Assembly (NCBI RefSeq): GCF_043555985.1
Contig: NZ_JBIGIC010000016.1
Span: forward strand, 1-64,000
DNA from: Pelomonas candidula
GTDB lineage: Bacteria > Pseudomonadota > Gammaproteobacteria > Burkholderiales > Burkholderiaceae_C
Direction of reading: 5' to 3'
Length of the DNA: 64,000 bases
In this document: positions 44,621 to 53,006 of the stretch, one piece after another
How positions within the stretch are numbered: position 1 is the stretch's first letter
Layout: the number at the start of each line of letters is the position of its first letter
Translations under genes and position numbers: made by a program
The notes under the pieces: generated by a model
The model's input: only the letters and a program-made list of their open reading frames with translations
The model's database searches: none
What the model was told of the DNA's origin: nothing

Positions 44621-45538
44621 TCAGCGAGGCGAGACTGGGCGAGGGGCTGTGTTGCCGCGGCTGAATTGCGCCAAGGCGACGCCGGCGAGGATGACGCCGG
44701 CGCCCAGCAGCTTCGGCAGCGTGAACACTTCGCCACCCCAGGCCCACGCGGCGAGGCCGGCGACCAGCGGCATCAGGTAGATCAGCGGCGCCGTGCGCGC
44801 GACGCCGCGCTTCTCGTTGGCCCAGCCCCAGGCCAGCCAGCCGACGAAGCCGCCGCCGGCGACCTGCCAGACGGTGCCCGTCCACACCCAGGCCGGCTGG
44901 GCGGCCCACTCCAGCGTGGCCAGCGTCGGCGCGCACCACAGTAGCATCGGCAGCGTGCAGATCAGGCTGCCGTAGCCCAGCACCGTCACGCCGCCGTGGT
45001 GCTGGATCAGCGGCTTGCTGGCGACCGTGTAGTAGCTGAACAGCGCGGCGGCGGCCAGCAGCGTCAGGTCGCCCAGGCCGGCGTGCCAGTCGGCCGACAG
45101 CAGCTTGTCGGACGTGAACAGCAGCGCGCCCGTCGCCGCGGTCGCGACACCGGCGACCTGGCCGCGGGAGAGCTTCTCCACGCCGCTGGCGCGCAGGATC
45201 AGCAGCGTGAACACTGGTCCGCAGGCCAGCAGCACGCTTGCGCTGAAGGCGGTGGAGCCCTGCATGCCCAGCGCCGACAGCGACAGGTGCAGGCCCTGGC
45301 CCACCAGCGTGAGGCGCACCAGCGGCCACACTTCGCCGCGGTCCAGCCGCGGCCAGCGCGTACCGAAGCGCCAGCACAGCAGCGCCACGGCGCAGAACGG
45401 CATCAGCAGGTAGCGCAGGCCCAGGAAACCCACCGGCCCGATCTGCCCGAAAAGCGCCTTCTGCAGCGGGAAATTCAGGCCCCAGACCAGCACGACGGCC
45501 AGCGCGGCGAGCAGGGGAGGGGTATGGCGATCGTTCAT
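44621..45538 (-). CDS. EamA (DMT) family transporter
   Basis: This 305-aa inner-membrane protein has ten predicted TMs in two EamA halves (LVWGLNFPLQKALFGQIGPV at the start; LLSADWHAGLGDLTLLAAA in the second half). The family exports amino acids or other metabolites. An alternative ATG at 45550 would extend it by 4 residues. It is divergent from an XRE-cupin regulator only 20 bp away, which probably controls it. Its end carries the short tail RGNTAPRPVSPR, abutting repeat copy B. Confidence 0.87.
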   Translation of the reverse strand: MNDRHTPPLLAALAVVLVWGLNFPLQKALFGQIGPVGFLGLRYLLMPFCAVALLCWRFGTRWPRLDRGEVWPLVRLTLVGQGLHLSLSALGMQGSTAFSASVLLACGPVFTLLILRASGVEKLSRGQVAGVATAATGALLFTSDKLLSADWHAGLGDLTLLAAAALFSYYTVASKPLIQHHGGVTVLGYGSLICTLPMLLWCAPTLATLEWAAQPAWVWTGTVWQVAGGGFVGWLAWGWANEKRGVARTAPLIYLMPLVAGLAAWAWGGEVFTLPKLLGAGVILAGVALAQFSRGNTAPRPVSPR

Positions 45539-45547
45539 TTGCGCTAG

Positions 45548-45561
45548 CATATTCCCATATG
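45548..45561. promoter_or_regulatory. CATAT-TCCC-ATATG dyad in a 20-bp divergent promoter gap
   Basis: This perfect 5-bp inverted repeat with a 4-base spacer spans the XRE start codon, which is part of the right arm. With so little space between the two start codons, a regulator bound here would block both genes. At least one transcript is probably leaderless or starts inside the opposite gene. Confidence 0.5.
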
Positions 45562-46152
45562 AGAGAAGAATTCTCTGATTCGGTCGAGGAAGGTCAATTC
45601 GAGCGCCAACTGGCCGATCGGCTGGCCGCGCTGCGCACGGCGGCGGGCTGGTCACTGGACGAACTGGCTTCGAGGAGCGGTGTCAGCCGGGCGACCTTGA
45701 GCCGGCTGGAGCGGGCCGAGACCAGCCCGACGGCGACGCTGCTGTCCCGCCTGGCCCGCGCCCACGGCCTGCCGCTGAGCCGGCTGCTGGCCGACGCCGA
45801 GGCCTTGCCCGTGCGCCTGCTGCGCGCGGCCGACCAGCCGCGCTGGCACGACCAGCAGAGCGGCTTCGAGCGCCTGATGCGCTGCCCGCCGCTGGCCGGC
45901 TTCGCGACCGAGGTCATCGAGGCGCGGCTCGCGCCCGGCGCCGAACTGGTCTACGACGAGCCCACTGTTGCACGGCTGGAGCACCACCTGTGCCTGCTCG
46001 ACGGTGCCGCGCGGCTCACGCTGCAGGGCCAGGTGTTCGAGCTGGCCGCGGGCGACTCGATCAGCTTCCGCTGCGCCGGCCGCAGCGTTTTCGCCAACCC
46101 GGGCACCGAGCCTGCGCGCTATCTGCTCGCGATGACGGTGCCCACGCTGTAA
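45559..46152 (+). CDS. XRE family regulator with C-terminal cupin domain
   Basis: This 197-aa regulator has an HTH (about 18-72: LRTAAGWSLDELASRSGVSR, ATLSRLERAETSPTATLL) and a cupin_2 domain (about 115-195: EHHLCLLDGAARLTLQGQVF, ELAAGDSISFRC). Such proteins sense a small ligand through the cupin and repress adjacent transport or catabolic genes. It is divergent from the EamA exporter and immediately followed by a GNAT gene (16 bp). No ribosome site is visible, fitting a leaderless start. Confidence 0.9.
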   Translation: MREEFSDSVEEGQFERQLADRLAALRTAAGWSLDELASRSGVSRATLSRLERAETSPTATLLSRLARAHGLPLSRLLADAEALPVRLLRAADQPRWHDQQSGFERLMRCPPLAGFATEVIEARLAPGAELVYDEPTVARLEHHLCLLDGAARLTLQGQVFELAAGDSISFRCAGRSVFANPGTEPARYLLAMTVPTL

Positions 46153-46168
46153 CTGGTATCGAACCACG

Positions 46169-46663
46169 ATGACCGCTGACCCAGCCCTTCGCCTTGAACC
46201 CCTGGACCCCGGCCACCCCGACGCGCAGGCGCTGATGGCGCAATCCGAGGCACTGATGAGCGCGCTCTACCCGGCCGAAAGCAACCACTTCGAGCCCGCC
46301 GATGGCCTGCGCGAACCGGGCGGCAGCTTCTTCGGCATCTGGCGCGGCGAGCAACTGCTGGCCTGTGGCGGCGTCAAGCATGTGGCGGTCGGTGATGAGC
46401 CCGCCTACGGCGAGATCAAGCGCCTGTTCGTGCTCGACAGCGAGCGCGGCCAGGGGCTGGCGCGGCAGCTGATGGCACGGTTAGAGGTCGAGCTGCTGGC
46501 GCGGGGCGTGCCGCTCGCGCGGCTGGAGACCGGCATCCACCAGCCCGAGGCGCTGGCGCTGTATCGGCGGCTCGGCTACATCGAGCGCGAGCCTTTTGGC
46601 GGCTACGCGCTCGACCCGCTGAGTGTTTTCTTCGAGAAGCGGCTGGCGCTCATCGCGCACTGA
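46169..46663 (+). CDS. GNAT family N-acetyltransferase
   Basis: The 164-aa product has the acetyl-CoA-binding motif A region YGEIKRLFVLDSERGQGLAR and the later LETGIHQPEALALYRRLGY, IEREPFGGY. The substrate is unknown; the closest pattern is the YhbS/PhnO-like small GNATs. It is probably in one transcript with the XRE regulator, possibly modifying the compound exported by the EamA protein (inference). Confidence 0.88.
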   Translation: MTADPALRLEPLDPGHPDAQALMAQSEALMSALYPAESNHFEPADGLREPGGSFFGIWRGEQLLACGGVKHVAVGDEPAYGEIKRLFVLDSERGQGLARQLMARLEVELLARGVPLARLETGIHQPEALALYRRLGYIEREPFGGYALDPLSVFFEKRLALIAH

Positions 46664-46679
46664 AACGCGGCGAAACTTC
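46660..46679 (+). promoter_or_regulatory. GAAAC-type direct-repeat element before pyk
   Basis: This element reads ctgaaacgcggcgaaacttc, a perfect GAAAC-gcggc-GAAAC direct repeat, and matches the maeB upstream element at 18 of 20 positions. It begins in the stop codon of the GNAT gene and ends 53 bp before the pyk start. Confidence 0.4.
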
Positions 46680-46732
46680 TGCGGGGCTGGGCGGCCCATA
46701 ATTCCGCCGCCCCTAGAAAGTTGAGACAAGCC

Positions 46733-48163
46733 ATGACCCGCGCCACCAAGATCGTCGCCACCCTCGGCCCCGCTTCCAACACGCCGGAGGTGCTCGAAAA
46801 GATGATCCGCGCCGGCGTCGACGTCGTGCGCCTGAACTTCTCGCACGGCAAGGCCCAGGACCACATCGACCGCGCCAACATGGTCCGCGCCGCGGCCGAG
46901 CGCGTCGGCAAGTCGGTGGCCATCATGGCCGACCTGCAAGGCCCCAAGATCCGCGTCGGCAAGTTCGAGAACGGCAAGATCGAGCTGGTCCCCGGCGCGT
47001 CCTTCATCCTCGATGCCGACCGCACCGAGCTGGGCAACCAGGAAGTCGCCGGCCTGGACTACAAGGAACTGCCGCGCGACGTGAAGCCCGGCGACACGCT
47101 GCTGCTGAACGACGGCCTGCTGGTGCTGACCGTCGAGGCCGTGCGCGGTGCGCAGGTGCACACCATCGTCAAGCTGGGTGGCGAGCTGTCCAACAACAAG
47201 GGCATCAACAAGCAGGGCGGCGGCCTGACGGCGCCGGCGCTGACCGGCAAGGACATGGACGACATCAAGACCGCGATGTCGTTCCAGTGCGAGTACCTGG
47301 CCGTCAGCTTCCCGAAGAATGCGACCGACATGGAAATGGCGCGCCAGCTGGCCAACGTGGCCGGCGAGCCGTGGCGCCACAAGCCGGCCATGATCGCCAA
47401 GATCGAGCGCTACGAGGCCATCCCCCACCTCGAAGCCATCCTGAAGGCCAGCGACGGCATCATGGTCGCGCGCGGTGACCTGGCCGTCGAGGTCGGCAAC
47501 GCGGCTGTGCCGGCGCTGCAGAAGCGCATGATCAAGATGGCCCGCGAGCTGGACAAGGTCTCCATCACGGCCACGCAGATGATGGAATCCATGATCGTGA
47601 ACCCGGTGCCCACGCGCGCCGAGGTGTCCGACGTGGCCAATGCCGTGCTGGACGGCACCGACGCCGTCATGCTGTCCGCCGAGACGGCCGCCGGCAAGTT
47701 CCCGATCGAGACCGTCGAGCAGATGGCCGCCATCGCGCTGGAAGCCGAACGCGCCGAGTTCGTCACGCTGGACACCGACTTCGCCGGCCGCCAGTTCGGC
47801 CGCATCGACCAGTCCATCGCCATGGGCGCGCTGTTCACGGCCCACCACCTCGGCTGCAAGGCCATCCTGGCGCTGACCGAGTCCGGCTCCACGGCGCTGT
47901 GGATGAGCCGCCACCGCATCAACGTGCCCATCTTCGGCCTGACCAGCCAGACCGTCAGCCAGCGCCGCATGGCGCTGTACCGCAACGTCAAGCCGCTGCT
48001 GATGCCCGAGTTCAAGGACCGCGACGAGGCGCTGGCTGCGGCCGAGAAGCTGCTCGTCGAGCGCGGCGTGCTGATGCCGGGCGACACCTACGCCATCACC
48101 TGCGGCGAGCCGATGGGCTACCCCGGCGGCACGAACATGCTGAAGGTCTGCCGCGTGGGTTGA
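46733..48163 (+). CDS. pyk: pyruvate kinase
   Basis: This 476-aa enzyme converts phosphoenolpyruvate plus ADP to pyruvate plus ATP. Motifs are TKIVATLGPAS, VVRLNFSHGK, MADLQGPKIRVG, the active-site segment AMIAKIERYEAI, GIMVARGDLAVEV and TDAVMLSAETAAGKFP. The ATG at 46733 is chosen over 46721 from family alignment. It is transcribed toward repeat copy C. Confidence 0.96.
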   Translation: MTRATKIVATLGPASNTPEVLEKMIRAGVDVVRLNFSHGKAQDHIDRANMVRAAAERVGKSVAIMADLQGPKIRVGKFENGKIELVPGASFILDADRTELGNQEVAGLDYKELPRDVKPGDTLLLNDGLLVLTVEAVRGAQVHTIVKLGGELSNNKGINKQGGGLTAPALTGKDMDDIKTAMSFQCEYLAVSFPKNATDMEMARQLANVAGEPWRHKPAMIAKIERYEAIPHLEAILKASDGIMVARGDLAVEVGNAAVPALQKRMIKMARELDKVSITATQMMESMIVNPVPTRAEVSDVANAVLDGTDAVMLSAETAAGKFPIETVEQMAAIALEAERAEFVTLDTDFAGRQFGRIDQSIAMGALFTAHHLGCKAILALTESGSTALWMSRHRINVPIFGLTSQTVSQRRMALYRNVKPLLMPEFKDRDEALAAAEKLLVERGVLMPGDTYAITCGEPMGYPGGTNMLKVCRVG

Positions 48164-48170
48164 CCCACCC

Positions 48171-48345
48171 CCGAGGCGCTCACGCGCCTCCCCCTCAAGG
48201 GGGCTGAGCCCGGACACAAACAGTCCTGAGGACTGTTTGTGCCTGGCGAAGGACAAGGCCTCTGGCCTTGGCAGCTGTCAGTGGCCTGGCAAAGCCAGTT
48301 CCACGACAGCCGCTGGAGGGGAAGCCGGCCGCAAGCGGCGGCTTC
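48171..48345 (+). repeat. multi-hairpin intergenic repeat, copy C
   Basis: Downstream of pyk there are, in order: gaggcgc-tcac-gcgcctc; a ccccctcaaggggg mini-hairpin; the linker ctgagcccgga; a perfect 12-bp hairpin cacaaacagtcc-tga-ggactgtttgtg (48215-48241); the linker cctggcgaaggac; caaggcc-tct-ggccttg (48254-48270); and further dyads including an aagcc...ggctt hairpin near 48322-48344. The linkers match copies A and D; the stems do not. It fills the gap between pyk and the convergent Nramp gene. Confidence 0.78.
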
Positions 48346-48376
48346 GAAAAAACAGTGACGGGATGAGCGCGTCGGC

Positions 48377-49621
48377 TTAGCTCACCACCAGCGCCACGAC
48401 CGTCAGCGCCATGACGCCCGTGGCCAGCCAGCCCAGCGCGCGCAGCCGCCGGCCGATGGCGTGGCCGCCCATGACGGACGGGCGCGACGCCAGCACCATC
48501 ATCGCCACCATGATGGGCACGGCCGTGACGCCGTTGAACACGGCAGACCAGAACAGCTCCTTGACCGGGTCTATGGTCGAGAAGCACAGCGCCACGCCAC
48601 CCAGCGTGGCTGCGGCGATGACGCCGTAGAAGCCGCGGCCCTCGCCGCGTTCCAGCTTGAGGTTCAGCGAGCCGCGCCAGCCCGCCACCTCCGCCACCGC
48701 GTAGGCCGCCGAGCCGGCCAGCACCGGCACGGCCAGCATGCCCGTGCCGATGATGCCCAGCGCGAACAGCAGTGCCGCGTGCTGGCCGGCCACCGGGCGC
48801 AGCGCCTCCACGGCCTGGGCCGAGGTCTGGATGTCCGTCACGCCGGCCGCGTGCAGCGTGGCGGCGGTGGACAGCATGATGAAGAAGGCAATGAGGTTGG
48901 AGAAGCTCATGCCGATGTTGGTGTCGATCTTGATGCGCCGCAGATGCCGCTTCACCTCCTGCGCGGTGTGCGGCGCGCCGGCGCCGCGGTCCTCGACCTC
49001 CTGCCCGGCCTGCCAGAAGAACAGGTAGGGGCTGATCGTCGTGCCGAACACGGCCACCACCATCAGCAGTGTGTCGCGGTTCCAGCGGATGTCGGGGTGC
49101 ACGGTGCGCAGCAGCACCTCGCGCCAGTCGAAGTCCAGCACCAGCACCACGCCCACGTAGGCCAGCAGGCCCAGCGTCAGCCATTTCAGCCAGCGCACAT
49201 AGCTCTGGTAGGGCAGGAAGACCTGCATGACCGCGCTGCCCAGCCCGAACGTGAGCGCGTAGACATGCGCCGAGCCGCCCGCCAGCAGGCGCACGGCCTC
49301 GGCCATCGCGGCGATGTCGGCGGCGATGTTGAGCGTGTTGGCCGCCAGCAGCAGGCCCACCAGCGCCAGCAGCACCGGCCGCGGGAAGGCGTTCTTGAAG
49401 TTGGCGGCCAGGCCCCGGCCGGTGACGTAGCCGATGCGCGCGCTGACGACCTGGATGGCCGCCATCAGCGGCAGTGTGAACACCAGGCTCCACAGCATCG
49501 AGAAGCCGAACTGGGCGCCGGCCTGGGAGTAGGTGGCGATGCCACTGGGATCGTCGTCCGCGGCTCCGGTGATGAGGCCGGGGCCGAGCTGGCGCAGGTA
49601 GAGTCGGAGCCGACTGAGCAT
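48377..49621 (-). CDS. divergent Nramp-family metal transporter
   Basis: This 414-aa inner-membrane protein has 11 TMs of the Nramp fold: the opening GPGLITGAADDDPSGIATYS (13-32) and GAQFGFSMLW, then TTISPYLFFWQAGQEVED in TM6. Canonical Mn/Fe Nramps have DPGN in TM1 and MPHN in TM6. Here these are DPSG and ISPY, so the usual metal-coordinating Met/His are absent and the substrate probably differs (Mg2+, Al or another ion). It is divergent from the GT2 gene. Confidence 0.88.
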   Translation of the reverse strand: MLSRLRLYLRQLGPGLITGAADDDPSGIATYSQAGAQFGFSMLWSLVFTLPLMAAIQVVSARIGYVTGRGLAANFKNAFPRPVLLALVGLLLAANTLNIAADIAAMAEAVRLLAGGSAHVYALTFGLGSAVMQVFLPYQSYVRWLKWLTLGLLAYVGVVLVLDFDWREVLLRTVHPDIRWNRDTLLMVVAVFGTTISPYLFFWQAGQEVEDRGAGAPHTAQEVKRHLRRIKIDTNIGMSFSNLIAFFIMLSTAATLHAAGVTDIQTSAQAVEALRPVAGQHAALLFALGIIGTGMLAVPVLAGSAAYAVAEVAGWRGSLNLKLERGEGRGFYGVIAAATLGGVALCFSTIDPVKELFWSAVFNGVTAVPIMVAMMVLASRPSVMGGHAIGRRLRALGWLATGVMALTVVALVVS

Positions 49622-49732
49622 CGCTGCAGCCTAACCGCGGGCGCGCAGCGCGCGTCGGTCGCTGCCGCTCGGGAAAGCCAGCGGTCAGTCAATCACAAGG
49701 CGGCTGTCATGCCGCTGTCTAACAATAGGAGC

Positions 49733-50689
49733 ATGACTGCCGTGACCCGAGATCCCGGTGCCAGCCTGGACGTGGTTTTGCCGGCGTTCAACGAGGCCGC
49801 CAACCTGCCTGCGCTGTTCGCGCAACTTCAGCGTATGCTCAGTGCGCTCACGCCGCGCTGGCGCCTTCTGCTCATTGACGACGGCAGCCGCGACGACACC
49901 CCTGCCGTCGCGCTGGCCGCCATCCGCTCCGGCCTGCCGCTGCGCTACGTGCGGCTGTCGCGCAACTTCGGCAAGGAGGCTGCGCTGACCGCCGGCCTGG
50001 CGCTGGCCGACGCCGACTGCGTGCTGCTGATGGATGCCGACGGCCAGCACGCGCCCGATCTCGTCGCCGAGATGCGCGCCGCCTGGTTGCGTGGCGCCGA
50101 CATGGTCTGCGCCGTGCGCGCCAACCGCGACGAGGAAGGGGCGCTGAAGCGCCTGGGCACGCGGATGTTCTACGGCCTCGTCAATGCGTTCACGACGCTG
50201 CACATCCCGCCGGATGCGGGCGACTTCCGTCTGATGGACCGCTGTGTCGTCGCCGCGCTGAACGCGCTGCCAGAGCGCAACCGCTTCATGAAGGGCCTCT
50301 ACGCCTGGGTGGGGTTCCGCACCGAGTTCCTGCCCTACACGCCACAGGCGCGTGCCGGCGGGCGCAGCCACTTCTCGCTGGGGCGGCTGCTGCGGCTGGC
50401 CTTCACCGGCGTGACGGCGTTTAGCAACCTGCCGCTGCGCATCTGGAGTGCGCTGGGCGGCGTCATCGCAGTCTGCGCGCTGGGCTACGGCAGCTGGATC
50501 GTCATCGAGCACTTCGTCTACGGCAGCCCCATTCCGGGCTGGCCCACGGTGGTCGTGGGGCTGATGTTCTTCAGCGGCGTGCAGCTGCTGTCCATCGGCA
50601 TCATCGGCGAGTACGTGGGCCGCATCTTCGACGAGGTCAAGCAGCGGCCGGTCTACCTCGTCGCGCAGGACACGGGCGACCCGACATGA
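49733..50689 (+). CDS. GT2 family polyprenyl-phosphate glycosyltransferase (ArnC/DPM1-like)
   Basis: The 318-aa product has a cytoplasmic GT-A domain (LDVVLPAFNEAANLPALF, LLIDDGSRDDT, the metal-binding MDADGQH at 100-106) and two C-terminal TMs (about 230-285), the layout of enzymes that attach a sugar to undecaprenyl phosphate at the inner leaflet. The ATG at 49733 has taggag 5 bases upstream; an in-frame ATG at 49709 is an alternative. It overlaps the ChbG-like deacetylase by 4 bp, so both act in one pathway. Confidence 0.9.
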   Translation: MTAVTRDPGASLDVVLPAFNEAANLPALFAQLQRMLSALTPRWRLLLIDDGSRDDTPAVALAAIRSGLPLRYVRLSRNFGKEAALTAGLALADADCVLLMDADGQHAPDLVAEMRAAWLRGADMVCAVRANRDEEGALKRLGTRMFYGLVNAFTTLHIPPDAGDFRLMDRCVVAALNALPERNRFMKGLYAWVGFRTEFLPYTPQARAGGRSHFSLGRLLRLAFTGVTAFSNLPLRIWSALGGVIAVCALGYGSWIVIEHFVYGSPIPGWPTVVVGLMFFSGVQLLSIGIIGEYVGRIFDEVKQRPVYLVAQDTGDPT

Positions 50690-51477
50690 CGGCCACGCGC
50701 CGGCTGGCCGTCTGCGCGGACGACTACGGCCAGGGCGCCGCCATAGACCGCGGCATCCTTGCGCTGGCGGCCCGGGGCCGCATCACGGCGTTGAGCTGCC
50801 TCGTCACGCCGCCGCGCTGGCCCCACGCCGGTCCGGCGCTGCACGAGGTCGACGTGGCGGCGGGGCTGCACTTCAACCTCACCGAAGGCGAGCCACTGAG
50901 CGCCGCGCTGCGCCGGCACTGGCCGCGCTTCCCCGGCCTCGGCGCATTGATCGCCCAGGCCCACCTCGGCCGCCTGCCCGCCGCGCTGGCCGACGAGTTC
51001 CAGGTCCAGCTGCAGCGCTTCGTCGACGTCATGGGACGCGGGCCGGCCTTCATCGATGGACACCAGCATGTGCATGCGCTGCCCGGCGTGCGGCCCGTCG
51101 TGCTGGCCGCTGCGCAGAGCCTGCAGCTGCCGGTGCGCAACACCGGCCGCGTGCTGGGCCCCGGCTTTGCGTTCAAGCGCCGCGTCATCGAGGCCTGCGG
51201 CGGCCGTGCGCTGGCCGGGCAACTGCAGGCGCGGCGCCTGTCCACCGCGTCGGCGCTGGTGGGTGTCTACGGCTTCGACCCGCGTGCCGACTACCGTGCG
51301 CTGGTGCGGGGCTGGCTGCGCGACGCGCCCGATGGCGCGCTGCTGTTCTGCCATCCGGCGCTGGGCGAGCCCGACCCGGGCGACGCCATCGCCGCGGCGC
51401 GGGCCAACGAGATGGCCTACCTCGCCAGCGACGCGTTCGCGCAAGACCTGGACGAGTTCGGCGTCACGCTGGGCTGA
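50686..51477 (+). CDS. ChbG/HpnK family (YdjC-like) carbohydrate deacetylase
   Basis: This 263-aa deacetylase has the metal/active-site segment AVCADDYGQG (D12, D13), the HFNLTEGEPLS motif and the histidine cluster DGHQHVHALPG. HpnK/ChbG enzymes remove acetyl groups from N-acetyl sugars. It is coupled by ATGA to the GT2 gene and converges, 3 bp apart, on a GT39 gene, giving a set functionally like ArnC-ArnD-ArnT (lipid-linked sugar made, deacetylated, transferred). Confidence 0.9.
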   Translation: MTATRRLAVCADDYGQGAAIDRGILALAARGRITALSCLVTPPRWPHAGPALHEVDVAAGLHFNLTEGEPLSAALRRHWPRFPGLGALIAQAHLGRLPAALADEFQVQLQRFVDVMGRGPAFIDGHQHVHALPGVRPVVLAAAQSLQLPVRNTGRVLGPGFAFKRRVIEACGGRALAGQLQARRLSTASALVGVYGFDPRADYRALVRGWLRDAPDGALLFCHPALGEPDPGDAIAAARANEMAYLASDAFAQDLDEFGVTLG

Positions 51478-51480
51478 GCC

Positions 51481-52941
51481 TCACGGGCACGAGGTCGGCC
51501 GCGGCAGTTCGTACAGCGTGCCGCGCCGACCGGCGAACACGGCCTGCGCACCGGGCAGCGTGTCTTCTGGCATGGCCACCAGCCAGATCCGCCCAGGCGC
51601 GCAGCGCTCGCGGGCCAGGCGCTCGGGTGTCCACAGCACCTGCTCCCCGTGCTCGGGGGCGAAGCGGGCGGCGTCCAGCAGCTCGCGCTTCCAGTTGTCG
51701 CCGCCTTGTGCGCGCACCGCGTCCCAGTCGGCCAGCGCGGCCGGCGGTGCGGTCAGGCGTGCCTGCAGGCGCAGGTCGAAGAACGGGTCACCGGTGACCA
51801 GCACGCGGTCACCCGGCGCCAGGCGGGCGCGCAGCGCGGCGCCCACGTCGGAGGTGTCCGGCTTGCTCCAGCGCATCACGGCCGGCACGATGGCCACGCA
51901 CAGCAGCGCGCTCAGCCCCCACGCCCAGCGCGCGCCGCGCCGGCCTCGCCAGGCCTCGAACAGCAGCAGCGCCAGCGGCAGCAGCACCGGCAGCACGTAG
52001 CCCACCAGCTTGGAGCGCGGCGCCGAGAAGAAGGCGACGATGACGATGATCCACCACAGGTCGAAGCCGACGCGGCGCAGCGCCGCCGGCAGCCGCAGGC
52101 ACAGCGGCAGCGTGCCCAGCGGCAGCACGGCGAGGAAGAACCACCAGGGCTGGGCGTTGTTGAAGCGCGCCTCGGTGTAGCGGCGGAAGTGCTGTTCGAC
52201 GATGAAGTAGTCGAAGAAGCCCGGGAAGCGCTGCTGCATGGCCAGCATCCACGGCAGCGCGATGGCGGCGAACACGCCCAGCGCCAGCGGATGCAGGGCG
52301 AAGCGGATGTCGGCCCAGCGCCGCTGCACCACCAGCCAGGGCAGCACCACGAGCCCTGGCAGCACGACGCCGATCAGCCCCTTGGACAGCAGCGCGAAGC
52401 CCATCGCGGCCCAGGCACCGCACAGCCAGGCCAGGCGGTGGCGTTCGGCATCGAAGGCGCGGCGCACGCTGACGATGGCCAGCGAGATCCAGCCGGCCAC
52501 CAGCATGTCGTGGTTGGCGTACTGGCCGCCCAGGTAGAACAGCGGCAGCACGGCCAGCCAGGCCAGCGCCTGCCGCGCGACGTCCGTGCCGTAGCGGGCG
52601 CGTGCCTCGATCCACAGCGCCAGGCCCAGCAGCCAGGCGCCCAGCAGCGGCGCCGCGCGCAGCGCCAGCGGCACCGGGCCCAGCAGGTGGATCGCGGCCA
52701 TGTCGATCCAGTACATCAGCGGCGGCTTGTGGAAGTAGGGCAGGCCGAACAGCGTGGGCGTCAGCGCGTCGCTGTTGCTCAGCATCTCGTACGCCACGCC
52801 GCCGTAGCGGCCTTCGTCGGGCAGGGCGACCTGCCGCCAGGGCGCGCCCAGCAGCAGCCACAGCGCCAGCAGGATCAGTGGTGCCGCGGCGCGCAGCCGC
52901 GACGACGGGGAAGGGGAGGGTGTGGTTGCGAGGGACGGCAT
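51481..52941 (-). CDS. GT39 family (ArnT-like) membrane glycosyltransferase
   Basis: This 486-aa protein has about 11-12 TMs and the PMT/ArnT periplasmic loop VALPDEGRYGGVAYEMLSNS, containing the catalytic D-E pair, and GLPYFHKPPLMYWIDM, then a soluble periplasmic C-terminus. Such enzymes transfer sugars from undecaprenyl phosphate to lipid A or protein. It lies convergent to the GT2/ChbG pair that could supply its donor. Direct membership in a 4-amino-arabinose pathway is not supported, as arnA and arnB are absent. Confidence 0.87.
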   Translation of the reverse strand: MPSLATTPSPSPSSRLRAAAPLILLALWLLLGAPWRQVALPDEGRYGGVAYEMLSNSDALTPTLFGLPYFHKPPLMYWIDMAAIHLLGPVPLALRAAPLLGAWLLGLALWIEARARYGTDVARQALAWLAVLPLFYLGGQYANHDMLVAGWISLAIVSVRRAFDAERHRLAWLCGAWAAMGFALLSKGLIGVVLPGLVVLPWLVVQRRWADIRFALHPLALGVFAAIALPWMLAMQQRFPGFFDYFIVEQHFRRYTEARFNNAQPWWFFLAVLPLGTLPLCLRLPAALRRVGFDLWWIIVIVAFFSAPRSKLVGYVLPVLLPLALLLFEAWRGRRGARWAWGLSALLCVAIVPAVMRWSKPDTSDVGAALRARLAPGDRVLVTGDPFFDLRLQARLTAPPAALADWDAVRAQGGDNWKRELLDAARFAPEHGEQVLWTPERLARERCAPGRIWLVAMPEDTLPGAQAVFAGRRGTLYELPRPTSCP

Positions 52942-53006
52942 CGTCGCGACAGCCTAGTTGATTCGCATGACGCGACGTTTCTTGCGGCTGACGAGGGACT
53001 GAATTC

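Noticed and set aside
51481..52941. Complete arn (4-amino-arabinose) operon
   Set aside because: Only ArnC/D/T-like activities are seen; arnA, arnB, arnE and arnF are absent, so the specific pathway is not supported.
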